From an uncultured Lachnospiraceae bacterium (lineage in GTDB: Bacteria > Bacillota > Clostridia > Lachnospirales > Lachnospiraceae), in the NCBI GenBank assembly GCA_910580195.1, contig CAJTWA010000052.1, positions 1-29,851 of the forward strand: a stretch of DNA of 29,851 bases, read 5' to 3'. Below the pieces are notes generated by a model. That model was not told where the DNA came from. It made no database searches and worked only from the letters and a program-made list of their open reading frames with translations. Both the position numbers and the translations under genes were made by a program. Of this stretch, positions 7,844-15,665 are shown piece after piece. Position 1 is the first letter of the stretch, and each line of letters opens with the position of its first letter.

Positions 7844-7928
7844 CGCCGCCCCGAAACGCTGTTGCTTACCATGGTGTTATTATCTGCAAGGGAAAAGAAA
7901 ATATAATGGAAAATATTATGTTTTCTGG

Positions 7929-8819
7929 TTAAAAATGACAGGAACGGAGGAATTCCCCGGGCGTCATATGGTATTTTTTCTTAAATGCCCGGTGGAAATA
8001 GGAGAGGTTGGAAAAACCCACCGACAGGGAAACTTCCAAGATAGAAGCGCCGCCATCCTCCAAAAGCTCCACCGCCTTTTCCAGCCGGAGGTTATTCAGA
8101 TATTCGATGCAGGTCATGTTCATGTGCTTTTTAAAAAAACGCATAAAATGGTATTCGCTGAAATAGCAAAGCCCGGCAAGGTCGGCAACCGCAATATCGT
8201 CCATATAATGCAGTTCCATATAGTCCAAGACCGTTTTCAGCTTTTCTGAATGGATGGCATTGGGGGCGCCGGAAGACGGGGCAGATTCCTGAAACTGCAG
8301 CAGCAGGAATATTGCCTGCAGCAGCAGGGCTTTCAATGCCAGTTCATACCCGGGAATCCCGCCGTCATACAAATTGCTGATCTGCCCAAAGATTTTCCGC
8401 AGGGAAAGGTAGGCAGGGTGCTCCGGCTTAATGACGCCGGGCAGTGCCATTTCATGGCGTGCAAGGGGATGCAGGTATCTGGTGGAGCAGATATCCGTGG
8501 AATTCCCCCCAAGGAAATTCATATGGAATACATAAGTTTCCGACAGGAGCCCATGGCCTTCCGGGGCAGAAGCCGCATGGAGGGCAAGGGGCATCACGAA
8601 CACCAAATCCTCCGGCTCCACCCCATATTCCATCAGCTCAATATAGTAAGTTCCCTGCCCTTCCGTAATCAAGGTAAACTCCGCCTCTTCATGCCAGTGG
8701 GTAGTCAGCACCGGGTATTCCGGGGTTAGGGAGGTAATGTATTTTTGGATAGGGAAAAAGGATTCCCCATGCTTGGCGTCTTCTTTCTGTTCTAAAATCA
8801 GTGAGTTTAATTTTTTCAA
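7929..8819 (-). CDS. AraC-family regulator with N-terminal cupin-type sensor, divergent from glucosidase
   Basis: A 296-aa regulator. Residues about 30-110 form an AraC-type cupin arm (HWHEEAEFTLITEGQGTYYI, and VEPEDLVFVMP). Residues about 195-292 form the paired helix-turn-helix (MDDIAVADLAGLCYFSEYHF, then GFSNLSYFHRAFKKKYHMTP). It is transcribed away from the GH13 glucosidase gene, the usual position for a pathway-specific activator responding to the enzyme's sugar. The start appears to be TTG at 8819, preceded by AAAGGAG 9 nt upstream; no ATG or GTG fits. The leftward transcript likely begins near a TATAAC box at about 8860. Confidence 0.9.
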   Translation of the reverse strand: MKKLNSLILEQKEDAKHGESFFPIQKYITSLTPEYPVLTTHWHEEAEFTLITEGQGTYYIELMEYGVEPEDLVFVMPLALHAASAPEGHGLLSETYVFHMNFLGGNSTDICSTRYLHPLARHEMALPGVIKPEHPAYLSLRKIFGQISNLYDGGIPGYELALKALLLQAIFLLLQFQESAPSSGAPNAIHSEKLKTVLDYMELHYMDDIAVADLAGLCYFSEYHFMRFFKKHMNMTCIEYLNNLRLEKAVELLEDGGASILEVSLSVGFSNLSYFHRAFKKKYHMTPGEFLRSCHF

Positions 8820-8910
8820 ATTGGGCGGCTCCTTTCTCCTGAACGCAAGGGATAGCAGGATTGTGTTATAACAGGCAAATATATTGCAAGAAAATCCTGA
8901 AATCTACCAT

Positions 8911-8916
8911 TATAAT
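8911..8916 (+). promoter_or_regulatory. TATAAT -10 box of the glucosidase promoter
   Basis: A perfect TATAAT (8911-8916) without a recognisable -35 hexamer at 17 bp; TTGCAA (8884-8889) is 21 bp away. A good -10 with a poor -35 suits an activator-dependent promoter such as an AraC-controlled one. Confidence 0.5.
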
Positions 8917-8936
8917 AGCAGTATCTTACATAGAAA

Positions 8937-9028
8937 GAAAGGCCTCCTGAAAATATTTTGGAAAAATTTGAAATCTGCGGCGATAGCCACAGCAGCAAAG
9001 GAAAGGCCTCCTGAAAATATTTTGGAAA
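8937..9028 (+). repeat. Two 28-bp direct repeats in the glucosidase leader
   Basis: A perfect 28-bp sequence occurs at 8937-8964 and 9001-9028, with a period of 64 bp. It begins GAAAGGCCTCCTG and ends AAAATATTTTGGAAA, so each copy contains the self-complementary AAAATATTTT and a CCTCCT core. Both copies lie downstream of the -10 box, and the second abuts the ribosome site. They may be regulator-binding sites or leader-RNA elements. Confidence 0.85.
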
Positions 9029-9042
9029 TGGAAGGGAAAGGA

Positions 9043-10845
9043 ATGGATAAGAAGATGGGAACAAGGATGAAAAAATGGTGGCACGACAAAGTAGTATACC
9101 AGATTTACCCCAAAAGTTTTTACGATACCAATGGGGACGGCATTGGGGATTTGCGGGGGATTATTGCAAAGCTGGATTACTTAAAGGAGCTTGGCATTGA
9201 CATGGTTTGGATTTCGCCAATTTATAAATCCCCCTTTGTGGACCAGGGATATGATATTTCCGATTACTATGGGATTGCGCCGGAGTTCGGCACCATGGAG
9301 GATTTCGACGAATTGCTGGCAGAAGCGAAGAAGCGGGGCATTTCCATTGTCATGGATTTGGTGATCAACCATTGCTCCGACCAGCACGAGTGGTTCCAGA
9401 AGGCGCTGGCAGACCCGGACGGGAAATATGGGGATTACTTTTATTTCCGGGAAGGGAAAAATGGGAAAGCCCCCAGCAATTACCGTTCTTACTTTGGGGG
9501 AAGCTGCTGGGAGCCGGTTCCGGGGACGGATAAATATTATTTCCATGCCTTTGCCAAGGAGCAGCCGGACCTGAACTGGGAAAACCCGGATATGCGCAAG
9601 GATTTGTATGACATGATAAACTGGTGGCTGGACAAAGGGCTTGCGGGTTTTCGGATTGACGCCATTATCAATATCAAAAAGAATGTGGAATTCCCGGAGC
9701 TTGAGCCAGACGGGCCGGACGGCTTGGCCGGATACCACTTGGCAGTGGAGCAGACCAGCGGGGTTGGCGAGCTGCTGGAGGATTTAAAGCACAATACTTT
9801 TGAAAAATATGATGCATTTACTGTTGGGGAAGTATTCAATATGCATGACGGGGAACTGCCGGAATTTATCGGGGAGGATGGGCATTTTTCCACAATTTTC
9901 GATTTCAGCGCCCACTGCCTGACCGAAGGGGAGCATGGCTGGTATGACGCGCCGGAGCTTGATTTCAAGGCGTGGCGGAAGGCTATTGTAGATTCCCAGT
10001 TAGAGGTGCAGGAAATTGGGTTTAAGGCAAATATTATTGAAAACCACGACGAGCCAAGGGGTGTTTCCCGGTTCCTGCCGGAGTACGCAAGGAATGAAGC
10101 CGGCACAAAGATGCTGGGCACGGTAAGCCTCCTGCTGAGGGGGATTCCCTTCTTGTACCAAGGGCAGGAAATCGGGATGCAGAACTGCGTGTGGGAGAGC
10201 CCCGAGGAATGGGACGATATCAGCACGAAAGACCAGTATCAGACGGCAAGGGCGGCTGGCGTTTCCAAGGAGGATGCCCTGCGGGTGTGCGCGGGCATGA
10301 GCCGGGACAATGCAAGGACCCCCATGCAGTGGAAGGGGGACGCCAATGCAGGGTTTACCACAGGCACCCCATGGATGAAGGCAAACCCCAACTGCGCAAA
10401 AATCAATGTAGAAGCCCAGCAGAAAGAGGAGGATTCCGTGCTCCATTATTACCAGAAGCTGATTGCCCTGCGCAAGTCCGCGGAATATAAGGAAGTGTTC
10501 ACTTACGGGCGGTTTGTGCCGATATATGGGGAGCAGGAGCATGTGATGGCTTTTTACCGGAGCATGGAAGAAAGCGGTGCAAAAAGTGCAGCATCTGGCG
10601 AAGCCGTAAGCAATGAAACATCTGTTGGCAGCAAAGCGGAGCCAAACGGCGCGGGATGCTGTGGGAAAGCTGCCGGGAAGAAAATCTTAGTTGCAGCTAA
10701 TTTCGGGCAGGACGCCGTAGAACTGCCTTTGGAATATGAAGCAGGGCGCGTGCTTCTTTCCAACCTGCCAGAAAACCATGCAGGGGAAAAGCTGACGCTG
10801 GCGGGATGCGGCGTTATGGTTTTGGAATGTGGAAAGGAAGCGTAA
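9043..10845 (+). CDS. GH13 alpha-glucosidase / oligo-1,6-glucosidase type
   Basis: A 600-aa cytosolic GH13 enzyme (oligo-1,6-glucosidase/alpha-glucosidase subfamily). Visible are WWHDKVVYQIYPKSFYD at the N-terminus, region I DLVINH (105-110), the nucleophile Asp206 in GFRIDAI, the acid/base Glu263 in TVGEVF and the NHDEPR motif (334-339) with Asp336. It should release glucose from short alpha-glucosides. Residue 207, after the nucleophile, is Ala rather than the Val associated with strict alpha-1,6 specificity, so alpha-1,4 substrates are plausible (inference). A 38-residue Ser/Ala/Gly/Glu-rich insert interrupts the C-terminal beta domain (about 509-546). No transporter is adjacent. ATG 9043 follows GAAGGG by 6 nt. 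Confidence 0.92.
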   Translation: MDKKMGTRMKKWWHDKVVYQIYPKSFYDTNGDGIGDLRGIIAKLDYLKELGIDMVWISPIYKSPFVDQGYDISDYYGIAPEFGTMEDFDELLAEAKKRGISIVMDLVINHCSDQHEWFQKALADPDGKYGDYFYFREGKNGKAPSNYRSYFGGSCWEPVPGTDKYYFHAFAKEQPDLNWENPDMRKDLYDMINWWLDKGLAGFRIDAIINIKKNVEFPELEPDGPDGLAGYHLAVEQTSGVGELLEDLKHNTFEKYDAFTVGEVFNMHDGELPEFIGEDGHFSTIFDFSAHCLTEGEHGWYDAPELDFKAWRKAIVDSQLEVQEIGFKANIIENHDEPRGVSRFLPEYARNEAGTKMLGTVSLLLRGIPFLYQGQEIGMQNCVWESPEEWDDISTKDQYQTARAAGVSKEDALRVCAGMSRDNARTPMQWKGDANAGFTTGTPWMKANPNCAKINVEAQQKEEDSVLHYYQKLIALRKSAEYKEVFTYGRFVPIYGEQEHVMAFYRSMEESGAKSAASGEAVSNETSVGSKAEPNGAGCCGKAAGKKILVAANFGQDAVELPLEYEAGRVLLSNLPENHAGEKLTLAGCGVMVLECGKEA

Positions 10846-10856
10846 GGTTTTGAAAG

Positions 10857-10897
10857 ATTAATCCGCCGGTTAAATATCAGCAAATTTTACGCAGGGT
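10857..10897 (+). repeat. Solo arm of the palindromic intergenic element
   Basis: This segment carries CGGTTAAATATC, a 4-bp variable gap and AATTTTACGCAG, in the same order as the inverted right arm of the 160-bp palindrome at 16858-17017. The rest of the element is absent. It lies between the glucosidase stop and the acetyltransferase gene. Confidence 0.75.
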
Positions 10898-10940
10898 AAT
10901 AGTGAAAAATAAGAAGCCGGCGCGGTATGGAGGGAAAATT

Positions 10941-11579
10941 ATGGACCAGAAAGAACGGATGCTTGCAGGGCTGCCTTATAAGGCATGGATGGACGGCCTG
11001 ACAGAAGAGAGGAACCAGAACAAAATGCGGATTTACCGCTACAACCAGCTATCCCCAGCCCAGCGGGAAGAGCAGGATGGCCTGATACGGGAAATTTTAG
11101 GCTCCTGCGGGGAAAGCATTTTCATAGAAACGCCGTTCCACTGCGATTATGGCTATAACATTGAAGCAGGGAATAATTTTTACGCCAATTACAACTTGAC
11201 AATTTTGGATGTGGGGAAAGTGGTAATTGGGGAAAATGTGATGGTTGCGCCCAATGTTTCCATTTACACGGCAGGCCATCCCATCCACCCGGATTCCAGA
11301 AATTCCGGGTACGAATACGGCATAGGCGTAACCATCGGGGACAACGTATGGATAGGCGGGAATACGGTGGTGAATCCGGGAGTGCATATCGGCGACAATG
11401 CAGTCATAGGCTCCGGCAGCGTAGTAACGAAAGATATCCCCGCAAATGCCATTGCAGCCGGGAACCCATGTAAGGTCCTCCGCTACATTACGGACGAGGA
11501 CCGGAAGTATTACTTTAAAGACAGGGAATTTGATGTGGAAGATTATAACGAAGGGGTTCTTGATATGAACGATTTGTGA
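10941..11579 (+). CDS. Sugar O-acetyltransferase, maltose/galactoside acetyltransferase type
   Basis: A 212-aa left-handed beta-helix acetyltransferase. A Mac-type N-terminal helical region (MLAGLPYKAWMDGLTEER) precedes hexapeptide repeats such as VVIGENVMVAPNVSI and VTIGDNVWIGGNTVV. The catalytic His is His113 in YTAGHPIHP. The enzyme moves an acetyl group from acetyl-CoA to the 6-hydroxyl of glucose, maltose or galactosides. It follows the glucosidase by 95 bp with no terminator between, so co-transcription and a role in handling released sugars are likely. ATG 10941 has GGAGGG 8 nt upstream; the open frame from GTG 10902 lacks a ribosome site and starts next to the repeat arm. Confidence 0.9.
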   Translation: MDQKERMLAGLPYKAWMDGLTEERNQNKMRIYRYNQLSPAQREEQDGLIREILGSCGESIFIETPFHCDYGYNIEAGNNFYANYNLTILDVGKVVIGENVMVAPNVSIYTAGHPIHPDSRNSGYEYGIGVTIGDNVWIGGNTVVNPGVHIGDNAVIGSGSVVTKDIPANAIAAGNPCKVLRYITDEDRKYYFKDREFDVEDYNEGVLDMNDL

Positions 11580-11585
11580 TATAAT
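11580..11585 (+). promoter_or_regulatory. TATAAT box before the DJ-1 gene
   Basis: A perfect TATAAT begins on the base after the acetyltransferase stop codon. The matching -35 is weak (TTCTTG at 17 bp or TTGATA at 14 bp). Transcription from it would give a leader of about 115 nt ending with the shared motif. Confidence 0.4.
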
Positions 11586-11663
11586 ATCCCTGTTGCAGCG
11601 AAGCAGGAGGCGCGCCAAAACCGGAAGAAGGGCTGGATGGTACTGCGGGACAAAGGTTTTCCA

Positions 11664-11707
11664 GCGCGGTTTGTGCCTGAGCGGAACGAAAGGAATGGGT
11701 GATTAGC
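11664..11707 (+). promoter_or_regulatory. Shared leader motif, copy 4 (before DJ-1 gene)
   Basis: GCGCGGTTTGTGCCTGAGCG, then GAACGAAAGGAATGGGTGAT and TAGC directly precede ATG 11708. Upstream, GGGACAAAGGTTTTCCAG also resembles the sequence upstream of the UDG copy (GGAAAATAAATTTTTCAC), suggesting that the conserved leader is about 60 nt long. Confidence 0.6.
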
Positions 11708-12256
11708 ATGAAGAAAATTGGCGTATTCTTAGCAGAAGGCTTTGAGGAAATTGAAGGGCTTACGGTAGTGGATATCCTGCGCCGTGCAGGGATTCCCGTT
11801 GCCACCATTTCCATTTCAGGGCAGAAGGAAGTCCATGGCTCCCACCAGATTGGGGTCTTGGCGGATGTTTTATTTGAAGAATCAGACTTTAGCACATACG
11901 GCGGGATTGTGCTGCCGGGCGGGATGCCGGGGACTACGGCCCTTGGCAGCCATCCGGGGGTGGATGGGATTATAAAGTCATTTGCAGCAGAAGGCAAGCT
12001 GGTAGCAGCAATCTGCGCCGCACCAAGCGTCCTGGGCCGGGCTGGGCTGCTGAAAGGGAAAAAAGCAGCCTGCTATCCGGGGTTTGAGGAGCAGCTTACA
12101 GGGGCAGAAGTGGTATATGAGGATGTGGCAGAGGATGGGAACATCATTACCAGCCGGGGCATGGGGACTGCAATCCCATTTGCGCTGAAGCTGGCTGCTT
12201 ATTTTACCTCGGAGCGTGAGGCAAAAGATTTGGCAGAGGCTATTATTTACCAATAA
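11708..12256 (+). CDS. DJ-1/PfpI (YajL/ThiJ-like) family protein
   Basis: A 182-aa member of the DJ-1 superfamily. It shows the nucleophile Cys103 in the elbow AAICAAPSVLGRAG, the companion acid Glu16 in GFEEIEG, and PGGMPG (70-75), as in DJ-1, YajL and ThiJ proteins. Members act as redox-sensitive chaperones or on glyoxal-type damage; the exact activity cannot be read from sequence. The first in-frame GTG (11699) lies inside the shared leader; ATG 11708 is preferred. A strong terminator follows, so it is probably transcribed alone from the TATAAT at 11580 or by read-through from the acetyltransferase gene. Confidence 0.92.
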   Translation: MKKIGVFLAEGFEEIEGLTVVDILRRAGIPVATISISGQKEVHGSHQIGVLADVLFEESDFSTYGGIVLPGGMPGTTALGSHPGVDGIIKSFAAEGKLVAAICAAPSVLGRAGLLKGKKAACYPGFEEQLTGAEVVYEDVAEDGNIITSRGMGTAIPFALKLAAYFTSEREAKDLAEAIIYQ

Positions 12257-12292
12257 AAAGAACAGCAGGCAGGAAACAGAATGGCAGGGTTT

Positions 12293-12332
12293 GCCCAGAA
12301 AATGGCGGTATCATTTTCTGGGCGCTTTTTTT
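12293..12332 (+). terminator. Intrinsic terminator after DJ-1 gene
   Basis: GCCCAGAAAATG (12293-12304) pairs perfectly with CATTTTCTGGGC (12312-12323) around a 7-nt loop, followed two bases later by seven T. Confidence 0.95.
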
Positions 12333-12411
12333 CTTTCCGGCATGAAAAGGCTAAAGCGCCAATATAATGTAAGAAAAGCCACCAGTTCCTTACGGAGCAG
12401 AAAGGAATTTT

Positions 12412-13236
12412 ATGAAAAGTAACAGGAAAGCCCTATCATGCCTTGCCGTCCTTGCATTGTTTGCCGGCTCTTTTTTCTTAGGGCGGTTTGCAGCCCAAGT
12501 TGCCCCCACGATAAGTTCGGCCATCCAGCCGGACGCGGAGGAAAATTGGGGCTTAAGTTTCCAAGAAGAGGGGAAATTGCCCCAAGCCAATAGTTCCATT
12601 CAGGAAATGGAAAAATACAATGCCTATTATGCAGAGGATACGCAGGAAAAAACCCTCTACCTTACCTTTGACTGCGGCTTTGAAAATGGGAATACCCCGG
12701 CCATCCTAGACGCGCTGAAAAAGCACAATGCGAAGGCTGCCTTTTTCGTAGTCGGGAATTATCTGGAAACCAGCCCGGATCTGGTAAAGCGGATGATAGC
12801 GGAAGGCCACATTGTGGGGAACCACAGTTTCCACCATCCCGATATGTCACAGATGGGGAAGGAGGCGTTTACCAAGGAACTAGGGGAACTGGAAACCCTG
12901 TACCAGCAAACCGTAGGGACCCCCATAGAAAAATATTACCGCCCGCCCCAAGGCAAATACAGCAAGTCCAGCCTGCAGCTTGCCAAGGATTTGGGCTATA
13001 AAACCATTTTTTGGAGCCTTGCTTATGTGGATTGGAACCAAGACAACCAGCCCACCCACGAAGAAGCCTTCGATAAGCTGCTGAAGCGTGTGCATCCCGG
13101 GGCAATTGTGCTGTTACATAATACTTCAAAGACGAACGGGGAAATTTTGGATGAGCTGCTGACGAAGTGGGAGGGGATGGGATATACTTTTAAATCCTTG
13201 GAGGAACTTCCGGCAGCATCCGGCGCAGGGAATTGA
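12412..13236 (+). CDS. pdaA: PdaA-type polysaccharide deacetylase (delta-lactam-biosynthetic de-N-acetylase)
   Basis: A 274-aa exported CE4-family deacetylase. An N-terminal signal or anchor helix (about 6-30) is followed by the NodB domain. Motifs: TFDCG (85-89), where the usual second Asp is not Asp, as is also the case in PdaA; the metal histidines 138 and 142 in NHSFHHPD; RPPQGKYS (177-184); the Trp/Asp pair near 201-207; and LLHN (234-237). PdaA deacetylates muramic acid residues on the way to cortex muramic-delta-lactam, needed for spore germination, which fits the spore-protein gene 5 kb away. AAAGGA lies 6 nt before ATG. No clear terminator follows; only a 6-bp hairpin (13249-13271) was seen. 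Confidence 0.9.
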   Translation: MKSNRKALSCLAVLALFAGSFFLGRFAAQVAPTISSAIQPDAEENWGLSFQEEGKLPQANSSIQEMEKYNAYYAEDTQEKTLYLTFDCGFENGNTPAILDALKKHNAKAAFFVVGNYLETSPDLVKRMIAEGHIVGNHSFHHPDMSQMGKEAFTKELGELETLYQQTVGTPIEKYYRPPQGKYSKSSLQLAKDLGYKTIFWSLAYVDWNQDNQPTHEEAFDKLLKRVHPGAIVLLHNTSKTNGEILDELLTKWEGMGYTFKSLEELPAASGAGN

Positions 13237-13361
13237 GGGATACAGCTACGGAAGCATGGGAACACCTTCCGCCCTCTTGCATCCATGCCAAGAATAGAAT
13301 GTGCGCTAAGTCCATGACAAACAAAAAATTGTGCAAAATTAGGAAAAATTCAGCCATTTCA

Positions 13362-13389
13362 TTGACTTCGATTGTAAATAGTGTATAAT
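13362..13389 (+). promoter_or_regulatory. Strong sigma-A promoter of the second chemoreceptor gene
   Basis: TTGACT (13362-13367) and TATAAT (13384-13389) with a 16-bp spacer, 35 bp before the start codon. Confidence 0.82.
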
Positions 13390-13423
13390 AAAAGATATTA
13401 TTGAAAATGGAAGGCGGGGTTAC

Positions 13424-15250
13424 ATGAAGAAAAAAGCAGAGGACGGTACACAGAGAAAGAAAACGAAAGGCTACCATAGCCTGACAGCTATGCTGATTTC
13501 CATTATTTGCATTATGGTATCAATTCCCACCATTGGCTTGGCTATTTTAGGCGTCCATTACCTGAGGCAGTCAATGGAGGAGTCCGCAGAATTGTATGAG
13601 GAATCCATGAATGATGGCTATAAGATGGAGATTAAGTCCCAAGTACAGGGGGCTTTGGCGCTCATCCAGAATTATTACGACCGGAGCCAGAATGGCGAAA
13701 TCACAGAAAAAGAAGCCCAGAAACTGGCCGCAGACGCTGTCCGTGCCATGCGCTACCGGGACGATGCGTCAGGCTATATTTGGATAGACAGGGACGATTA
13801 TGTGCTGGTTGCCCACCCAATCCTGACAGACCAGGAAGGCACGAACAGGTATGACCTGACAGACCAGAACGGCGTGAAAGTTACCCAGAGCGTAGTGGAG
13901 GTTGCAAAAGGCGGCGGTGGGTACAATGAATTCTATTTCACCAAATCTGACGGCGTGACAGTTGCGCCTAAGGTAGCTTATGCCCAGATGTTTGAGCCAT
14001 GGGGATGGGCGGTTGCCACCGGGAACTATGTGGATGAAATGAATGAAAAAATTGATGGGCAGAAAGTGAAGATTGAGGATGAATTTTCAAATATGCTTAA
14101 GATTTACGGCGTTGCAGCTGTCCTGATGCTAGGGGCGGCATTAGTAATCTCTGCACTCAGTGGCCTTCGGATTACCAAGGGCATTAAATTAGTAGAAGGG
14201 CATCTGCGCCAAGCGGCAGTTGGGGATTTGAGCTTTACTGTCAGCCCGGCATTGATGAAGCGCGGGGATGAAATCGGCGAGATGGCGCGTTCCTTGGATG
14301 ATGTCCGCGCGTCCTTGGCAACTATGATTGGCAGCGTGCTCCAGACTGGCGAAACTTTAAGCATGAGCAGCGAAAGGTTCAGTGAGAAATTTGGGTATAT
14401 TTCCCAAAGCATCCAGAACACCAACCAAGCCATTGATGACTTGGCCCATGGGGCAACGAACCAAGCCAATGAAACAGAAACCATGAATGAAAAGATTACG
14501 GAGCTGGGCGGCGTCATAGAAGTGGAAAAAGACGGCGTGCAGAAGCTGGAAGAGGCCGTATCTGCGATGGCAGAACATTCCGCAGGGGCATCTGAAAGCA
14601 TCCGGGAGCTCGACCGGATTACCAAGGCAACGATTGAAACCATTGAAGTGGTATCAGAACAGACCAATAAGAACAACGATTCCGCCGCAGACATCAACAA
14701 GACCATTGAGATTATCAAGGGATTGGCCGCACAGACCAACCTGCTTTCCCTGAACGCCAGCATTGAGGCTGCAAGGGCAGGGGAAGCCGGCAGGGGCTTT
14801 GCAGTGGTAGCAGAAGAGATCAGGAACCTTTCCGAAGAATCCTCGGGCAATGCCCAAGAAATTGAAGGGATTGTGAAGGAACTGGTAAACAATGTGGAGA
14901 TTTCCGTCAGCAAAATGCAGGAAGTTACAGATAATGTCCAGAAGCAGCAGAAGTGCTTGGAGGAAACAAGGACTGCGTTCCAGAGCCTGAAAAAGGAAGT
15001 GGCCTTGGTAGAAGAGGTTACAAAGGAGATCGGCGGCCAGACGGAAATCTTAAATAACTTAAAGAAGATTGTTACGGATTCTGCCAACAGCTTAGCCAGC
15101 GTGGTGCAGGAAAATGCAGCATCCACAGAGGAAACCAGCGCCAGCATGACGCTCCTTTCCCAGACAATCGACGAATGTACCGAAGATACGCAGGGGCTGG
15201 TAGAGCTCAGCAGGCGCCAGAACGACCAAGCAAGCAAGTTCCAGTTATAA
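13424..15250 (+). CDS. Methyl-accepting chemotaxis protein with sCache_2-like sensor and HAMP domain
   Basis: A 608-aa chemoreceptor built like the one at 5.6 kb. A basic cytosolic start precedes TM1 (about 20-47), an extracellular sCache sensor with ASGYIWIDRDDYVLVAHP, GGGYNEFYF and FEPWGWAVATGNYVDEM, TM2 (about 223-246), a clear HAMP domain (about 247-300) and the signalling hairpin with tip QTNLLSLNASIEAARAGEAG (about 437-462). The two sensors share the GYxWxD and GNYVDE motifs, so they are related but diverged paralogues and probably recognise similar ligands. Upstream lies a near-consensus promoter and downstream a strong terminator, so it is a single-gene unit. Confidence 0.95.
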   Translation: MKKKAEDGTQRKKTKGYHSLTAMLISIICIMVSIPTIGLAILGVHYLRQSMEESAELYEESMNDGYKMEIKSQVQGALALIQNYYDRSQNGEITEKEAQKLAADAVRAMRYRDDASGYIWIDRDDYVLVAHPILTDQEGTNRYDLTDQNGVKVTQSVVEVAKGGGGYNEFYFTKSDGVTVAPKVAYAQMFEPWGWAVATGNYVDEMNEKIDGQKVKIEDEFSNMLKIYGVAAVLMLGAALVISALSGLRITKGIKLVEGHLRQAAVGDLSFTVSPALMKRGDEIGEMARSLDDVRASLATMIGSVLQTGETLSMSSERFSEKFGYISQSIQNTNQAIDDLAHGATNQANETETMNEKITELGGVIEVEKDGVQKLEEAVSAMAEHSAGASESIRELDRITKATIETIEVVSEQTNKNNDSAADINKTIEIIKGLAAQTNLLSLNASIEAARAGEAGRGFAVVAEEIRNLSEESSGNAQEIEGIVKELVNNVEISVSKMQEVTDNVQKQQKCLEETRTAFQSLKKEVALVEEVTKEIGGQTEILNNLKKIVTDSANSLASVVQENAASTEETSASMTLLSQTIDECTEDTQGLVELSRRQNDQASKFQL

Positions 15251-15326
15251 GGGTTTTGGGAAGAAAGAGGAGGAAGTATTTCACAAGCCATCTGGCTTTC
15301 AGGTATCATTAAAGTTTTGAAGAAGG

Positions 15327-15370
15327 GCAGCATTTCCGCGGATTTGGCGGGGATGCTGCTTTTTATTTTT
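15327..15370 (+). terminator. Intrinsic terminator after second chemoreceptor gene
   Basis: A 13-bp stem (15327-15339 with 15347-15359, two G-U pairs) is followed by TTTTTATTTTT. Confidence 0.93.
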
Positions 15371-15392
15371 CATGGAAAAATGGAAAGTATAC

Positions 15393-15420
15393 TTGACATT
15401 TTCTCCCGCTCTGTTATAAT
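15393..15420 (+). promoter_or_regulatory. Consensus sigma-A promoter of the XRE/membrane protein pair
   Basis: TTGACA (15393-15398) and TATAAT (15415-15420) with a 16-bp spacer. Both hexamers are perfect. AAGTATACTT, a self-complementary 10-mer, overlaps the upstream edge of the -35. Confidence 0.92.
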
Positions 15421-15425
15421 ATGCA

Positions 15426-15447
15426 TATGGAAAGCAAACTTTCCATA
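15426..15447. promoter_or_regulatory. Operator-like palindrome at the transcription start
   Basis: TATGGAAAG-CAAA-CTTTCCATA is a perfect 9-bp inverted repeat lying just after the -10 box. A half-site ATGGAAAG also occurs upstream of the -35 (about 15380-15387). The position fits autorepression by the XRE protein encoded immediately downstream. Confidence 0.75.
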
Positions 15448-15461
15448 GATAGGAGGGACAT

Positions 15462-15665
15462 ATGAAGAACCGACTTGAGGAATTGCGCAAGCAGCGGGGA
15501 ATCAAGCAGGAAGAGTTAGCCAGTACCTTAGAGGTATCACGGCAGACCATAGGTTCTTTGGAAAATGGGCGGTACAACCCATCCATCCAGCTGGCCTTTA
15601 AGATTGCCCGGTATTTTGGAATGGCAATTGAAGAGATTTTTATTTACGAGGAGGATTCAGAATGA
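15462..15665 (+). CDS. Small XRE-type HTH regulator
   Basis: A 67-aa protein that is almost entirely one Cro/C1-type helix-turn-helix: LRKQRGIKQEELASTLEVSR, QTIGSLENGRYNPSIQLAFK and a terminal IEEIFIYEE. This compact type is widespread in Firmicutes, often cotranscribed with a small membrane protein. It probably binds the palindrome in its own promoter. AGGAGGG lies 7 nt before ATG. Its stop codon overlaps the next start (ATGA), showing translational coupling. Confidence 0.92.
   Translation: MKNRLEELRKQRGIKQEELASTLEVSRQTIGSLENGRYNPSIQLAFKIARYFGMAIEEIFIYEEDSE

Noticed and set aside
7399..7932. Rightward frames opposite the spore-protein gene
   Set aside because: They cross a terminator and the antisense of a clear spore-protein gene.
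8250..8729. Rightward frame of 159 codons
   Set aside because: Antisense of the AraC regulator, with no family features.
14104..15333. Long leftward open frame of 409 codons
   Set aside because: It is the antisense shadow of the second chemoreceptor; its Ser/Ala/Leu-rich translation has no motif and no ribosome site.
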